From: Strongyloides papillosus | Taxonomy: Eukaryota; Nematoda; Chromadorea; Rhabditida; Strongyloididae | Direction: 5' to 3' | DNA: 64,000 bases | Assembly (NCBI GenBank): GCA_005656395.1 | Contig: SRSI01000055.1 | Coordinates: 1 to 64,000 of the forward strand | Shown here: piece by piece, positions 34,973-46,029 of the stretch | Layout of the letters: every line of letters begins with the position of its first letter | Position numbering within the stretch: the stretch's first letter is position 1 | Translations under genes and position numbers: made by a program | The notes under the pieces: generated by a model | What the model was told of the DNA's origin: nothing | The model's input: only the letters and a program-made list of their open reading frames with translations | The model's database searches: none

Positions 34973-35615
34973 TCTTAGATAAAAAAAATTGGATTTCAAA
35001 ATCTAAAATGAAAAAATATATTAAAATATATATAAAAATTATGAAAACATAGAATAACGTATTAGTTACAATTAAATACAATAGAAAAAAATTTAAAACT
35101 AAACTACGTAATAGTAGCAAATTAACTTTTAAAAATACCATATCCTTTTAATTGGGGATGAAAATACATATATTTATATGAAATTAAAACTCAACGTTAA
35201 AATATAAAGTACATTTGCTTGATTTCAAAAAGTTAAAATAAATAAATAAATTAATAAAAATTAATTGACATAATAAGGTCAAATAAGAGAAAAATTAAAT
35301 CAAAATTACCCATAACTCTTAAATAGTTTCAAGGGCATTCATAGGTCTCAAATCTGTCTAGACATATAATAGTCTATAAACTTTATCATTAAGCCATGGA
35401 TAACTGATATCAATAAATCAAATTTAATTAACTATACAAACTACTTATAAATTATTATGTAAAAAAAACTAATAATGCATGTAAGATACCATGTTATTGG
35501 GATTACAAATAAATTACAAGAGAAATTAATAAATATTCAAATTCCTCATAAAATTAAAGCTTATTAAACAGAAGAAAAGAAAAAAAAAACTTAACAAAAC
35601 AACAATAACAACTTA

Positions 35616-35747
35616 TTATACATGATTGTACTCATTATACAAAGATGGTTGTGTTGAGTCCATTGATGGTGGAAAAATTGATGAAATAGTGAATGGTGTA
35701 TGAACAGTATACTGAGGTTGCTCAAGATATTTCGGTGGAACCTCCAT
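35616..35747 (-). CDS. 43-aa mini-ORF over the LTR/primer-site junction (right arm)
   Basis: Counterpart of 20742-20873 with one residue changed (YNHV for YYHV at the end). The start codon again straddles the LTR end and primer site. Coding status is uncertain. Confidence 0.3.
   Translation of the reverse strand: MEVPPKYLEQPQYTVHTPFTISSIFPPSMDSTQPSLYNEYNHV
35732..35746 (-). promoter_or_regulatory. Primer binding site for tRNA-Gln (right arm)
   Basis: On the minus strand TGGAGGTTCCACCGA follows the LTR directly, as in the left arm. Confidence 0.6.
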
Positions 35748-36620
35748 GTTAACAATATAGATAAGAATAACTTTATTTAAGACATGATTTTAAAAAGAAT
35801 GACAATTTAATATAAAATGTGCCTTTATTTATACACATTCTAATGGGTATGTACATAGCTATTTTACGTAAAGATTCAATAAAACGTAAATTTTAATAAC
35901 TTCTGAAAAATATTTTACATATATAAACTGTATCAAGGAAAGTTAATAAAATTTTAATTCCAAGTATCTCTTTTTCAAGAGACAGTGATTTTGAAAAATT
36001 TTTATACTATTAAAGTTAAATTTTGATTCGAAAACAACTTATACATACTTAGACAAAAAAGCGATTCAAATTAAATTTTGTTACATATATTTTGTTGTAA
36101 GGTCATAAAAATAGTAGCACTTTCTGTGTTAAGTGCTATTGACATTTAAATGATACTTGAAGTTTGCATTCTTGTTAGTCTATAGCATTTTCAGTTTATT
36201 AATTTAATTGCTTGTTTAGCTTTTACAGAAAAATTAAGGATAGCAAAAAAAGTACATCAAACAAGAAGCTAAATACAAATTAAAGCATAAAAAATTTGTC
36301 TCCGTTTTTTACGAAGTTTATGACGTAATTTAAGACCAACATTATGTAATCTTGGTGAATTCTTAGGAGCCGTAAAGGCTCCAGGGTTTTTGCGATATAA
36401 CACGAAACTTTATTTAAGGTTTTATTTAAGCAAAAAGAAAATGAAGTAATACCATATATAAAGTTATGAAATGATTAAAATGTAACTATATTTTCTATTA
36501 TTCATCATCCGTTTCTTATATAGTCCCCAAGGTGAAAGGCGTGTTTCATTTGGTAGTTTCATACATGCATTTGGTATTGATGTACATGTATTTGATTTGA
36601 CACAGTGTCCCATGTTCACA
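35747..36620 (-). repeat. 874-bp LTR with promoter (right arm)
   Basis: Reverse complement of 19869-20742, the same length to the base and nearly the same sequence, with TATA box, AATAAA-type signals and the GGAGCC hairpin. Bounded by TGTGAAC and GTTAACA. Confidence 0.7.
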
Positions 36621-36936
36621 TCCCCGAATCAACCTTTTTAAAAGATATTAAAAAGTTAAAATCAGAGGATTAAATGTTATGTACCTTACCTGGATTGTCT
36701 GCTTCTTTATTATTGGTAATTTGAATAAGTAATATCTTAATTTAATTTAAAAGTTATGTTAACTTCGGTTAGAAAATTGTGAAAAAAAATTGCCACGAGG
36801 TAAGATTTTATTGAAGATATTGCTATTAATGTACTTTCTTTTTGTTATCTAGTATCATCTGCATGTATGGAACAAACTGTTGATCTCTATTTTTGAAAAC
36901 GACTTTCAATTATCGGATTTGTTTTGATGACTGATA

Positions 36937-37191
36937 TTATTGTGGCTTTCCTGGGTACCATGTATGAATTGTATCATGTTTTGATGACCAATAAAAGAAG
37001 AAGAAGTTCAAGGCGAGTAGGAGAGTACGAAGCATTGTTACCAGCTGAAAAATTAGCATTGGTAGCATACCAAGAGTAGATGTTGTTTTATGTTGCTGTA
37101 CTCGATATTTTGTTGTTAATTGTTTTTGTTGATAAATTTCAAAAATGTTCTTGTGTAATGGTATAATTTTGTCCTTTCGTCTTGTCTCCAT
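36937..37191 (-). CDS. 84-aa single-membrane-segment ORF (right arm)
   Basis: ATG 37191. Same protein as 19296-19550 apart from two conservative changes (I to V, F to L) in the hydrophobic segment. Intact in both arms. Role unknown; it lies between the acidic ORF and the LTR. Confidence 0.4.
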   Translation of the reverse strand: METRRKDKIIPLHKNIFEIYQQKQLTTKYRVQQHKTTSTLGMLPMLIFQLVTMLRTLLLALNFFFFYWSSKHDTIHTWYPGKPQ

Positions 37192-37549
37192 GTTTACATA
37201 AGCCATTAGTTGGTGTGAGAGTACAATAAAAAAATGATGTGTAACGAGTATAAAATATTATAATATTTTATAAAAGTTGTATGTTAATATGTTATAATAT
37301 ATAACATATCGGAAATAGTATGTAAAGGTTATATTTTAACATGTTGTTTAATATACCATGTAGGTATACAAAATGGAAAAAATATTTAAGAGAAAAAATG
37401 TTTTTTTTTATATTTAAAAAAAATATTATTTTGTAATTAAGAATGATAAAAAATTGGGGAAAAAGCAAAAGCGGTTTTTTTGTGTTTAAAAAATTTTAGA
37501 GAAGCAATATTGCATTTGTTTAAAACATATTAAGAGAAAGTAAAATGTA

Positions 37550-38126
37550 TTATTCATAATTATCGTCCATGTGTGATTGTTTCTTGAGGAATTTGATGAA
37601 GAGGCCGTTCATTCTCAAGAAAATGTGACAGAATTCTATCCATGAGAGATGGGCGTCAATGTCCAGACGATCCCATGTTCTTAGGTTTGATATGACTTTT
37701 ATACCTTGAATTATTTTGTGGCACGGTGGTAGTGTCAGAACGATTTTGAAGTTTACAATTTTGTAGTTCTTTTGCAGAACTGAAACGAATGTGGAAAGTT
37801 TTCCTTCTTTCCATTCATTTATATAGATGAGGATACCAGTGGCACAGTTCCATATGCCACTGTTGGTATTTGTTTCTCTTCGTGGAAAGGAGTCCTGATG
37901 CAGAAAGCAAATGCGGTTGTAATCGTCCACATCTGGGAGCCGTTGTGCATAAGTCGCTCTCCGATATTGTGCTGTCATCATCATAGTCCTTCATAAATGG
38001 TAGTTCATAGTTGTCAGCTGAGAGGATCTCGTCCTCACTATCTTTCCCATCACTATCATCAATGATGATAGGGTTATTGATACTGTCTTCACATAGGATG
38101 TCGTCTTGAAGTTCAATTTTGTCCAT
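37550..38126 (-). pseudogene. Acidic retroelement ORF (right arm), frameshifted
   Basis: ATG 38126 (MDKIELQDDILCEDSINNP) opens a frame ending at 37815. The rest, with CFLHQDSFPRRETNTN, a leucine-rich middle and FIKFLKKQSHMDDNYE, lies in another frame to 37550. Compared with 18047-18750 it lacks a block of about 70 bases in the acidic part but keeps the C-terminal frame open, so the two broken copies together show that the ORF is about 200 aa. Unknown function. Confidence 0.45.
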
Positions 38127-38389
38127 ATTAGTTAAGTAATAGTAGTGAGGGTAAAATATAATAATGATGTTTAGTAGAAAAAATTTGATATATTTATTCA
38201 TTTAAGTTATAAGGTACTTCTATTCAAAGGTGCTTGTCGTTAATGGTTGTTGTTAAAAAAAATTTCATTTATTTAATATTGTTTAAAGTGTCGTGTATAA
38301 AATATTAGATATGTTTGTATTATGTTAGTACAACTAGACATTATCATTGTTTCTTTGGTCTTCCACAACTTCTTTTTGTTTGGTTTGGC

Positions 38390-39068
38390 AATTCATTAGT
38401 ATTCGGTCTTGTATTGTCATTCGCTAGCGCTTTTCGTGGTCTACCTCTCCATTTTTTAATAACTTCTGTTTGATTAAGAATATTTTGTGATTGCGTACTT
38501 TAATGACTATTATCTGAATTATTATGTAATTCATTTCTTAAAGTATTTTTCAATACAGTTGGTGCTAATTTCAAAAATCTTGCGTTCTATCTTTCCATTT
38601 GTCTTGTATATCTATGGGAAATGGTTGTTATTTTACCTATTAGATATGTGTCTCTATGCAAATGTTCCATAGTTTTAAAAGGACCAGTGAATTGTTTGTC
38701 ATTTTCGTATGCATTGACAATCTTTTTGTAGACTATTGTACCAAGTTTTAAAGTGATAAACTCTTTAGAACTGAAGTCATCTGTTGAAGAATGATTTTTA
38801 AGTTGTTTTTTTATGAATTGTATCAAATTGTGTCGTCCGGGTAACTTGTTGTTTGCATATAATTAGTCTGTGAATCTGTCGGTGTTGAAAATTATGTATT
38901 ATTTGGATTTGCTTTCTTGATTAGTTGATTAACTAAAGTTGCGTACATATTGCGTACTGTCGATAATGTTGTTGATGTTTTTGTCTTTGTAAATTCTTAG
39001 TGATTCTCTAATTGTTTGTTTGAAGTGTTCTACTTTTTTCTTTGATAGTTATATGCTTATACAACGTT
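38390..39068 (-). pseudogene. Gypsy integrase C-terminal remnant (right arm)
   Basis: Counterpart of 17025-17835. It starts at the same point in the core (VEHFKQTIRESLRIYKDKN; the catalytic Glu is kept), has stops after it, then an open frame at 38826-38587 with LGTIVYKKIVNAYENDK and FTGPFKTMEHLHRDT, and a shifted basic tail. Upstream it meets the insertion breakpoint at about 39,070. Confidence 0.6.
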
Positions 39069-39069
39069 A

Positions 39070-39420
39070 TAGAAATTTTAAATTTTATGCGTACCCCCCT
39101 AGTATTTTATCACTTTATTAGACGATTCCCTTACAAGCACAATAATAACACAATAATATATAAACTAATTAACTCAATTCACTTCAATTTACTTAAATTA
39201 CAATTACCCACCTAAACAATAGATTATGAATTACTTAAATTATACTTACAATTCCTTTAGTGAGATTTTCTTAACTCATACAATCACAACAAAATTAAAT
39301 ATTAAACCTTATCTAACCCTAGAATATATAATAATTAATTATCACTTAAATTATCTTTAATACTATAAAATAAATTATATGTACCTAACCTCTAATGGGA
39401 TTTTTGCGGAATGTCTCTTT
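39070..39420. repeat. Dispersed repeat shared with 12,900-13,160
   Basis: TTAAATTTTATGCGTACCCC, CACCTAAACAAT and CTTACAATTCCTTTAGTGAG match the earlier copy in order. It forms one edge of the 3.5-kb insertion in the right arm and may be the end (LTR) of the inserted element. Confidence 0.4.
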
Positions 39421-40029
39421 GTTTTAACATCTTGATTGTTTGCTGTTTTTATAATTTAAATGTCTATTGCTTTAAATCAAACACCAAATTTACAATACAA
39501 TAAAATAACACAAAAATTTTTACAAAATTGACTCTTTAAAATTGACTATTTAAAATTGCTTCTTAAAAAAATTGGGCCCACTAAAATTTAATGAGGGAGA
39601 TTACTAAATAAGATAACTTACACCTATCACCAATTTTAACTTGTAGCCTTGTGAATTTATCAGCGCACAAGTATTAATTCAAATCCCTAAAATAGGCAAA
39701 CACGTTAGATTGTGAAATACCTCATACAATTAAATCAGAAATGTAAAATGAAATGATTTTAAAATTTCTAATCTTATATACCAAACCTTCTAATTGGTAA
39801 AATGTAATCTATTATCTAAGCTACCTAATTTCGCGCGAGAAATTAAAGATTAAAACTAAAAAAATTTACAAAAGTACAAATAAGATAATTTACAAAAATT
39901 ATCTTACTACATTTTCTTTTAAAAGATACATTAAAATAATAAAGAAAACACTTAAATAAAATAAAAGTTTTATTTTAAAAAAAATGGTGATAACAACAAA
40001 AGAATAAAAGTTAGCGACAGGAACTTTTA

Positions 40030-41348
40030 GCGACATTCTACGTTTAGAAGTCCAGCTCTTCTTCGACGACTTCATCACGTCTCTTCTTGCGTTCGTCCAA
40101 TCTTTGATTTATAAGCTTTTTTAACGAGGTGCTATCCTCGGGTGATAATATGAAGTGAAAATATAAAATAAACCTTTCATTAATATAACGTTGTTACAAT
40201 CTATTCTATCTTTTATTATGACATTTTGAATAAATACATCTTGGTATTTATACTTTCTTTTGGTTAACGCCTTCTGAGGATGTTACAGATTGACTTCCAC
40301 AGGAATACGAGAAGTAGCGAATTTCTTAAAGGAAGTTGGGCCACTATGATAGACAATTCCACGTCTCTTCATAAGCATAGCTCGTCTAAAAGACTCCGTA
40401 AGATTCAATACCCAACCATCATAACGAGCATCCGGGATAATCACAACTTGACCCTTCATAGTCATTCCAGCGAAGCTTTTTACCAATTGACCACATTTGC
40501 AGTCAGAAGTCTTACACAAAGATATAAAACATTTGAGCTTGCAATTCTTTGGTAAAGTTTGAACGGCTTACGCCATCAATTCACAACTTGTCACAACCAA
40601 GACTCTCAATTGATTCAATCCCACTAAACTAATACCCTTGTTATCAAAGTCATTCGCTCCACATAGCCACAAAGTTCTCAGACTTTCTGGCAGTCTCCCA
40701 CTGACGTCTCCAGAGACATACTCAATCTTCATTTGATGTAAAGCTGGAACAGAAACACCAGTGGGGAAGGATATTGATTCTATCCCATTAATACAGAATT
40801 GAACGCATGAAGCATTCACGTTCAAAATTGATTGAAACATTTTTTGGACTTCTACTGAAGTTCTAATTGCATCATAGTCTTTTTTTTGACAATCCTATCT
40901 TAGCAGAACTCACGACTTCATCACGATCATTATCTGTGATCTTCACACCCAGAGCTTCAATAGCAGTCTTTAATCCAGCTGCATGTCGTGTACGGTAAGC
41001 TTGCCTTACTTGGTAAATAGGTTCTATCTTTGTAAAAGTCCTAAGAACATGAATATCTGCCTCCGCAGACCATAAAGTCTTTTTGGATAAGGTTCCAACA
41101 GCCTCTCCTAATTCCATCAATCCTAAGATGCCTTCAAGAGTCCAATCCTTTGAACGCAAAACATTGACATATTTACAAATCTTGTCATCTACAGCAGGAC
41201 GTGGTTGAATTCCAGATAATTTAGAAGATAGCACCTTTTGTTCACCATCCTTCAAAGAGAAACTATTACTCCCATCAAGAGACTTATCCTTGCCATCCAA
41301 AAGAGAATTATAACTAAAATTGACAGTCTTACCAGAATCAGAAGACAT
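40030..41348 (-). pseudogene. Retroelement-associated leucine-rich ORF, third copy
   Basis: ATG 41348 (MSSDSGKTVNFSYNSLLDG). The N-terminus is Ser/Asp/Lys-rich and unlike the arm copies, but the rest aligns: LEGILGLMELGEAVGTLSKKTLW, IYQVRQAYRTRHAAGL, FCINGIESISFP, MKIEYVSGDVSGRLPESL, LWLCGAND, LNQLRVLVVTSCELM and the Cys cluster LCKTSDCKCG. It is broken by a frameshift in an A8 run near 40,880 and an in-frame TAA at 40568-40570; the main frame ends at 40283. A possible last exon (DSTSLKKLINQRLDERKK, ending EEELDF) reads to about 40,045. Codons are GC-richer than the flanks. It is the most divergent of the three copies. Confidence 0.5.
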
Positions 41349-41512
41349 ACTAGAATTTAAAAAATTCAAAAATGAAATAGAATTACATTCAACATACTTT
41401 AAATACCTTATTTTACTAAGGGGAAACAGGATACAGTTAGTAAAATACTAGTATTTAACGGACATAAAACAAAATAAACTTTTAAAATTACTTAAATAAA
41501 ATATAACTATGC

Positions 41513-42440
41513 TCTAGACAAAAAATTCTGGAACTTATTGAACCTCGTGCTATGGGATGGAGACTTAACCTTGCCCATACGCAATACTATTTACATCATC
41601 AAAATAAAAAAATGGCAACTTCTGTTATTGGAGCACCAGCATCTTTTAATACTATACCTGTTAGTGCTATTTATATTATACCAGCAACAAATGCTATCCC
41701 GTCATGGGGTACTGCCATTCAAAGTCAATCTACGCACCAATCAACAAATGATCCTGAGACAGCTGCATGGACTACAAGAAACAATTTGTTCAATAATTGT
41801 AATATGAGCAAAGTTTTTCCAAATGATGGATTATTTCCTGTAGTACATATGCGTCAAAAGTCTACTAATAAGGTTCTTCAAATACGTGAAAAAATAACAA
41901 TTAGAATTGCTGTTGTTGAGGACTTAACTAAGACCATTTTATCTTTTCAAAAAGTTGATTCAAAATCTAAGGATCGGATACTTATAATAACTGGAACATC
42001 TCATGATAGTATTAAGTATGCTAAGAAACTTATTGAAGAAACAATACGAAGAAATGTTTCACCATCACATGAATAGTTAGAAAATGATGAAAATATATCA
42101 AAAGATAAAATGATAGTAATATTGATAATACGGGAATAAAAATTGAGACAGAAGCTGATGGAACATTACGTTTAAGTTGTCTAATCCCCAATATCTTACT
42201 GTAGCACATAATGCCTTAACTGATTAAATAAATAGAATACGAAGATCCAGTAGATTGAGTATAGATGAAAAAAAAACTGCAAATAAATTACAAGAAAGAA
42301 TAAAATTAAAAAGAAAAATGTTGCTGTAAAAAGAAAATGGTATATGCAAAAAAAATAACATCAAGAGGAAAATTGAATATTCAAAAGGGAAAATATATTA
42401 AAAATTTGAAAAAATGGACGTAACCGTCCACAACCGGTTA
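41513..42440 (+). pseudogene. Fragment of a Mextli-like KH-domain gene
   Basis: Reads SRQKILELIEPRAMGWRLN then QYYLHHQNKK (end of a MIF4G-like helical part), a Pro/Ser linker, REKITIRI, AVVEDLTKTILSFQKVD, DRILIITG and AKKLIEETIRRNVSPSHE. This is the KH-domain layout of Mextli, an eIF4E-binding translation and RNA-binding protein. Between REKITIRI and AVVEDL the segment that should carry the KH GxxG loop is absent. After a TAG at about 42,076 further pieces (NTGIKIETEADGTLRLSC, VAHNALTD, RRSSRLSIDEKK) continue with frameshifts and stops to about 42,330. It has no introns and no 5' part, so it is a retrocopy or captured fragment. It lies head to head with the third leucine-rich ORF inside the right-arm insertion. 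Confidence 0.6.
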
Positions 42441-42559
42441 CTATTTAATAAATCATTTTTTCATATATTTTAGTCATTATATTGTATTTCAAATTATAAA
42501 ACTCACAATAAAAATGTATAGTTAATTCTAATATTGTTACAAATTCAATAATTTTTTAT

Positions 42560-43150
42560 CTTATAAGTTGTAACTTGAAGTGAAAAATTTTTTATTTTTC
42601 CTTTCATTTCATATCCTTGATATGATTAAATTTAGTATTAATATGAATTGGTATTATTTGGTCCAGCACATCACCAACAATTCACATTACTAATGATTTA
42701 TAATTTAATTTTATTAACTTCTGCAAAATATTTTGTATATATAAATTTATCAAGAAAAATTAACAAAATATTATTCCAAGTATCTCTTTTTCAAGAGACA
42801 AAGCATTTAGAAAATTTTTGAGCTTGAAAGCTAAAAATTCGTTTTAAAAAATAACTTGTACATGAACAGAAAAGCGCTTAGGGTCAATTTTTGCTACATA
42901 TGTTCCTGTTGTTTAAAGGCATTTTTAATTCATTAAATTGATTGTTTGTTTGAATTTTATAAGAGATTGAAAATGGTGAGAAAGTATCATATGTAAAACG
43001 GTAAAACTAATTGAAACACAGGAAGTTGTCCTCAGCTATTTTGACAAGGTTGATGACATAATTTAAAATTAATATTAATGATTTATAAAGTATTTAATAA
43101 TAAACACCTTATTTTCTATTAAAAAAATACTTTATTAACAATTTAAGTAA
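42560..43150 (-). repeat. Diverged LTR-like segment (right arm)
   Basis: Inverted match of 16,330-16,910, sharing AGTATCTCTTTTTCAAGAGA with the 874-bp LTRs. Its edge near 42,545 is one side of the 3.5-kb insertion. Confidence 0.5.
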
Positions 43151-43548
43151 AACCATATACCTTTAATAAGAAAGAAAATATTGGTCATTGGTCATCGATA
43201 AATAAAAAACATATATAAAGCGATAATCTGTATAATTTTTCACATTTAATTTTGCTGACTATTCGTAAGTTAAAATTCTTTTACTTGATTGTTATTTTAT
43301 AGATGGCCACGAATAAAAGATTAAAATAAGACTCGTCTAATTTACTACTGCCACAAAACTTTTTATCATATAAAAATTTTACTTTTAAAAATAATAATGA
43401 TCTGCTTTTTACACTTGATATTCTTTAAAACTAATTATAAAATCACTATAAAAAATAACGACACATTCAAGATTATTTACCATAAGTTTTAATGAAATGT
43501 TGAGTTATTTTAACATTTAAACTCTATCATTTTTTTTATAATGTACAT

Positions 43549-44607
43549 GGTTTGTTTTAAAAGCAATGATAATGATTATTTTAATGGTTCCTAAAGCATT
43601 GACTAAAAAAAATGTGGATAAAGTTTTTGAAAAGATAATTTTTCTTTACAAATTGAGGTTTTTTCTAACTAAATCTGGGGTCCTACATAACCTAGTAAAA
43701 AAAAGTGTCGTTGCGTTTTTTATTTCGTCAAGGCCATAATATCAATCACATCACAACAAAAAAATTTTTAATATTGTAAAGGAATGATTCATTCCTCAGA
43801 AATATTTTGTATTTCTCAAAATCCCATTATCATGAAGTAAATATCACTAATGAATTATCATAATATATAAAGCATTAGATTATGACATTTTATCATTGAT
43901 ATTTTATCTTTGAAATAAAGTTTATAATTTATAATTTTCTATTTGTCATTGATTTCGAGAGATCATATGTCGAAATCGCATAAAAATGAACATGCAAAAG
44001 TGTATTGAAAAGAATCGACTAATTAAATGCTGTGCAAAACATGTTAAAAATACCACAAAAACTTTAAAAATGCGGAAACAACGTATAAAAAAATTTCTGC
44101 TACCCTCACAAATTCTTCATATATACAACTGTTTTAGATCACTCGTCGAGGCTGATTGTACATTTTTAAATTCTTAACGTAGTGTCTTTTAAGATAGTTA
44201 TGAATTTTGAAGGATAGGAAGAAGATAGCCGATGCAAGTTGGGGCCTTAGAAGGCATAAGGTAAAGTGAGAATAATTGTCCGAAGATAAAGATTCTCTAA
44301 CAGGTAATGATGTCTGACTCAATGTATAATCACGATAGTTGTGCTGAAGATTTTTTACCTTTAATGTCTTATTTTTATTTTTTTTTAAAATTTTTGCCAT
44401 CTAAAAGAAGGATATTTTTTGCCTTGACGAGAGTACAAAACATGACTATACTTTTTTTAACGTACTAGGTTTTGTAGAACTCAGATGTAAATGCGAAATA
44501 TGCCAATGCGTAGAGAATGATTTTCTCTATAAACCCTCATTTCCATTTTTTTTACTCAGTGCTTGTGAAGACCATAAATATATCAGTTATTACTTTTGGG
44601 ACAGACT
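43549..44607. mobile_element. GGTCTGTC-family DNA transposon, both ends present
   Basis: The ends GGTTTGTTTTAAAAGCAATG and (inverted) AGTCTGTCCCAAAAGTAATA, with inverted repeats of about 100 bp or more (ATGGT.CT, AAGCA.TGA.TAAAAAAAATG, a CTACA.AACCTAGTA block). The 1,059 bp holds no transposase. Related to 5372-6227. The right arm of the inverted duplication ends inside it. Confidence 0.6.
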
Positions 44608-45600
44608 ATGTATACTTTTTGACTAACTTTGTTATTTCAACCTCTTCAGGGACATTGGCACATATGTGTACGTTAATTGTTTTTTTTATTAAAATTATTT
44701 TAGGAGAAAGTAGGAGAAAAATTTGGAAAACTATTCACTATAAAATTTCTCAAGGATAAAAAAACAAATTCGTTTAGTACAACCACACTGATAACGGAAT
44801 ATGTTTTTTTATTGACAGTGTTGTGAAAACATTGCCAGAATAACATCTTTTTTGCTTTAAAATTCGTCTCTGAAGAGCTTAAAAGCATAACAATCGCTTA
44901 TTTCAAACAAATTTTCAAAAGCTCTTCTTTCTCAGATAACTCGATTTTCAGGTTTTCTAAAGCTAAAATAACACATCTTTTAACTAATTTGTTTTCCTGA
45001 TCTTTCAACATTTACACAAAAACTCAAATTCTGGCCTTATTTCCTTACTTCACTAGTCTACTTCGATCACTGATCACTAGAAGTAATAAATTTATTGGGT
45101 TGACGACTCTATAATAATATATAAAAATTAATAAAATATAAAAACAACTTTTATAAAATTAAAATGACGAATAAGCCTTTTTTAAATTTATATGTTAAGC
45201 TTAATCCCTTCATTGTCATCAATTGTACCACTATTTTTAAATAATTACTAATTAAAAATGATGAAATATTCAAAATATTTTATTGAAATAATTACTACAA
45301 AGTTAAGATTTAAAAAGTGTGGACCATTAGCGCCATCAGCTTCTGGCTAGTTGTCATAATGAAACATTTGTTTATTATAACTAACAGGACATCTATGTAA
45401 AAATTTTAAAAATATATATACTAATTATTTATTTTTAAATTTACATGTAACGATTAAATTTTATACGCGATTGATATCATGTGTCAACTGCTGACAAAAA
45501 GTATAAAACATGGGAAAATTTTAATACTTTCTATTTATTAAATAATAATATAATTTATTAATAAAAACGCTTTTTCTCTGCTAAGATGTTTCTTCTAATT
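44608..45600. other. Gene-free AT-rich stretch
   Basis: No credible frame, splice pattern or repeat boundary found. Confidence 0.35.
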
Positions 45601-45608
45601 CAAGATAT

Positions 45609-46022
45609 CTAAAGTTTGTCTTTGCAAGTCCAGTAATCAAAAAAGTTATTTGCATAATGAACCTTACATTTTTCGTACAAATAAAAACTATATTCTCGTT
45701 TATTTGAACAATTACGATGATTAACTCGGATATAAAGCTCACCTATATAAATAAATAATTTTTTAAATATGTTTACGTACCCCCTGAATAATGCCATCCT
45801 TCATATACAACAAGAGTACGCGTTGAACCACATTCATCTTCTATTGAATCGTATACTTTTCCTCGATAATAATCTTTTATTTTTAGTTCAACATCTTCAT
45901 CACGACAAAAAACAACGAGTAATTACTTCAACATTCGTCTGGTATCCATAATATCGATAACATTGAAAACTTTTTGATATTAAAATAATTATAAATACAG
46001 GTAATATATTAAAAAATCTCAT
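45609..46022 (-). pseudogene. Secreted transthyretin-like candidate, frameshift in a T run
   Basis: ATG 46022 begins a strong signal peptide (MRFFNILPVFIIILISKSF). Exon 1 (46022-45781) and exon 2 (45742-45609) are separated by a 39-nt GT-AG intron with a phase that restores a Gly codon. The summed length, 376 nt, is 125 codons plus one base; the surplus lies in a T6 run near 45,919, where one base less keeps the frame. The mature part has six to seven Cys, DVELKIKDYYRGKVYDSIED and GELYIRVNHRNC, in the order expected of nematode transthyretin-like proteins (strand, processed ligand sequence, I.H.C). Family assignment moderate; it may simply be another Cys-rich secreted protein. Pseudogene or assembly error. 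Confidence 0.5.
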
Positions 46023-46029
46023 TTTAAAA

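Larger units (their letters stand above)
33649..44075. repeat. Right arm of the large inverted duplication
   Basis: Reverse-complement counterpart of 15,375-22,822. Extra material relative to the left arm: an insertion at about 39,075-42,545. The left arm has about 110 bases at 16,912-17,025 that I do not find here. The pol to the left of this arm (31,121-33,648) has no counterpart on the left side. Confidence 0.8.

Noticed and set aside
41538..41807. Second plus-strand frame overlapping the KH fragment
   Set aside because: The other frame carries the Mextli-like motifs; this one is its shadow.
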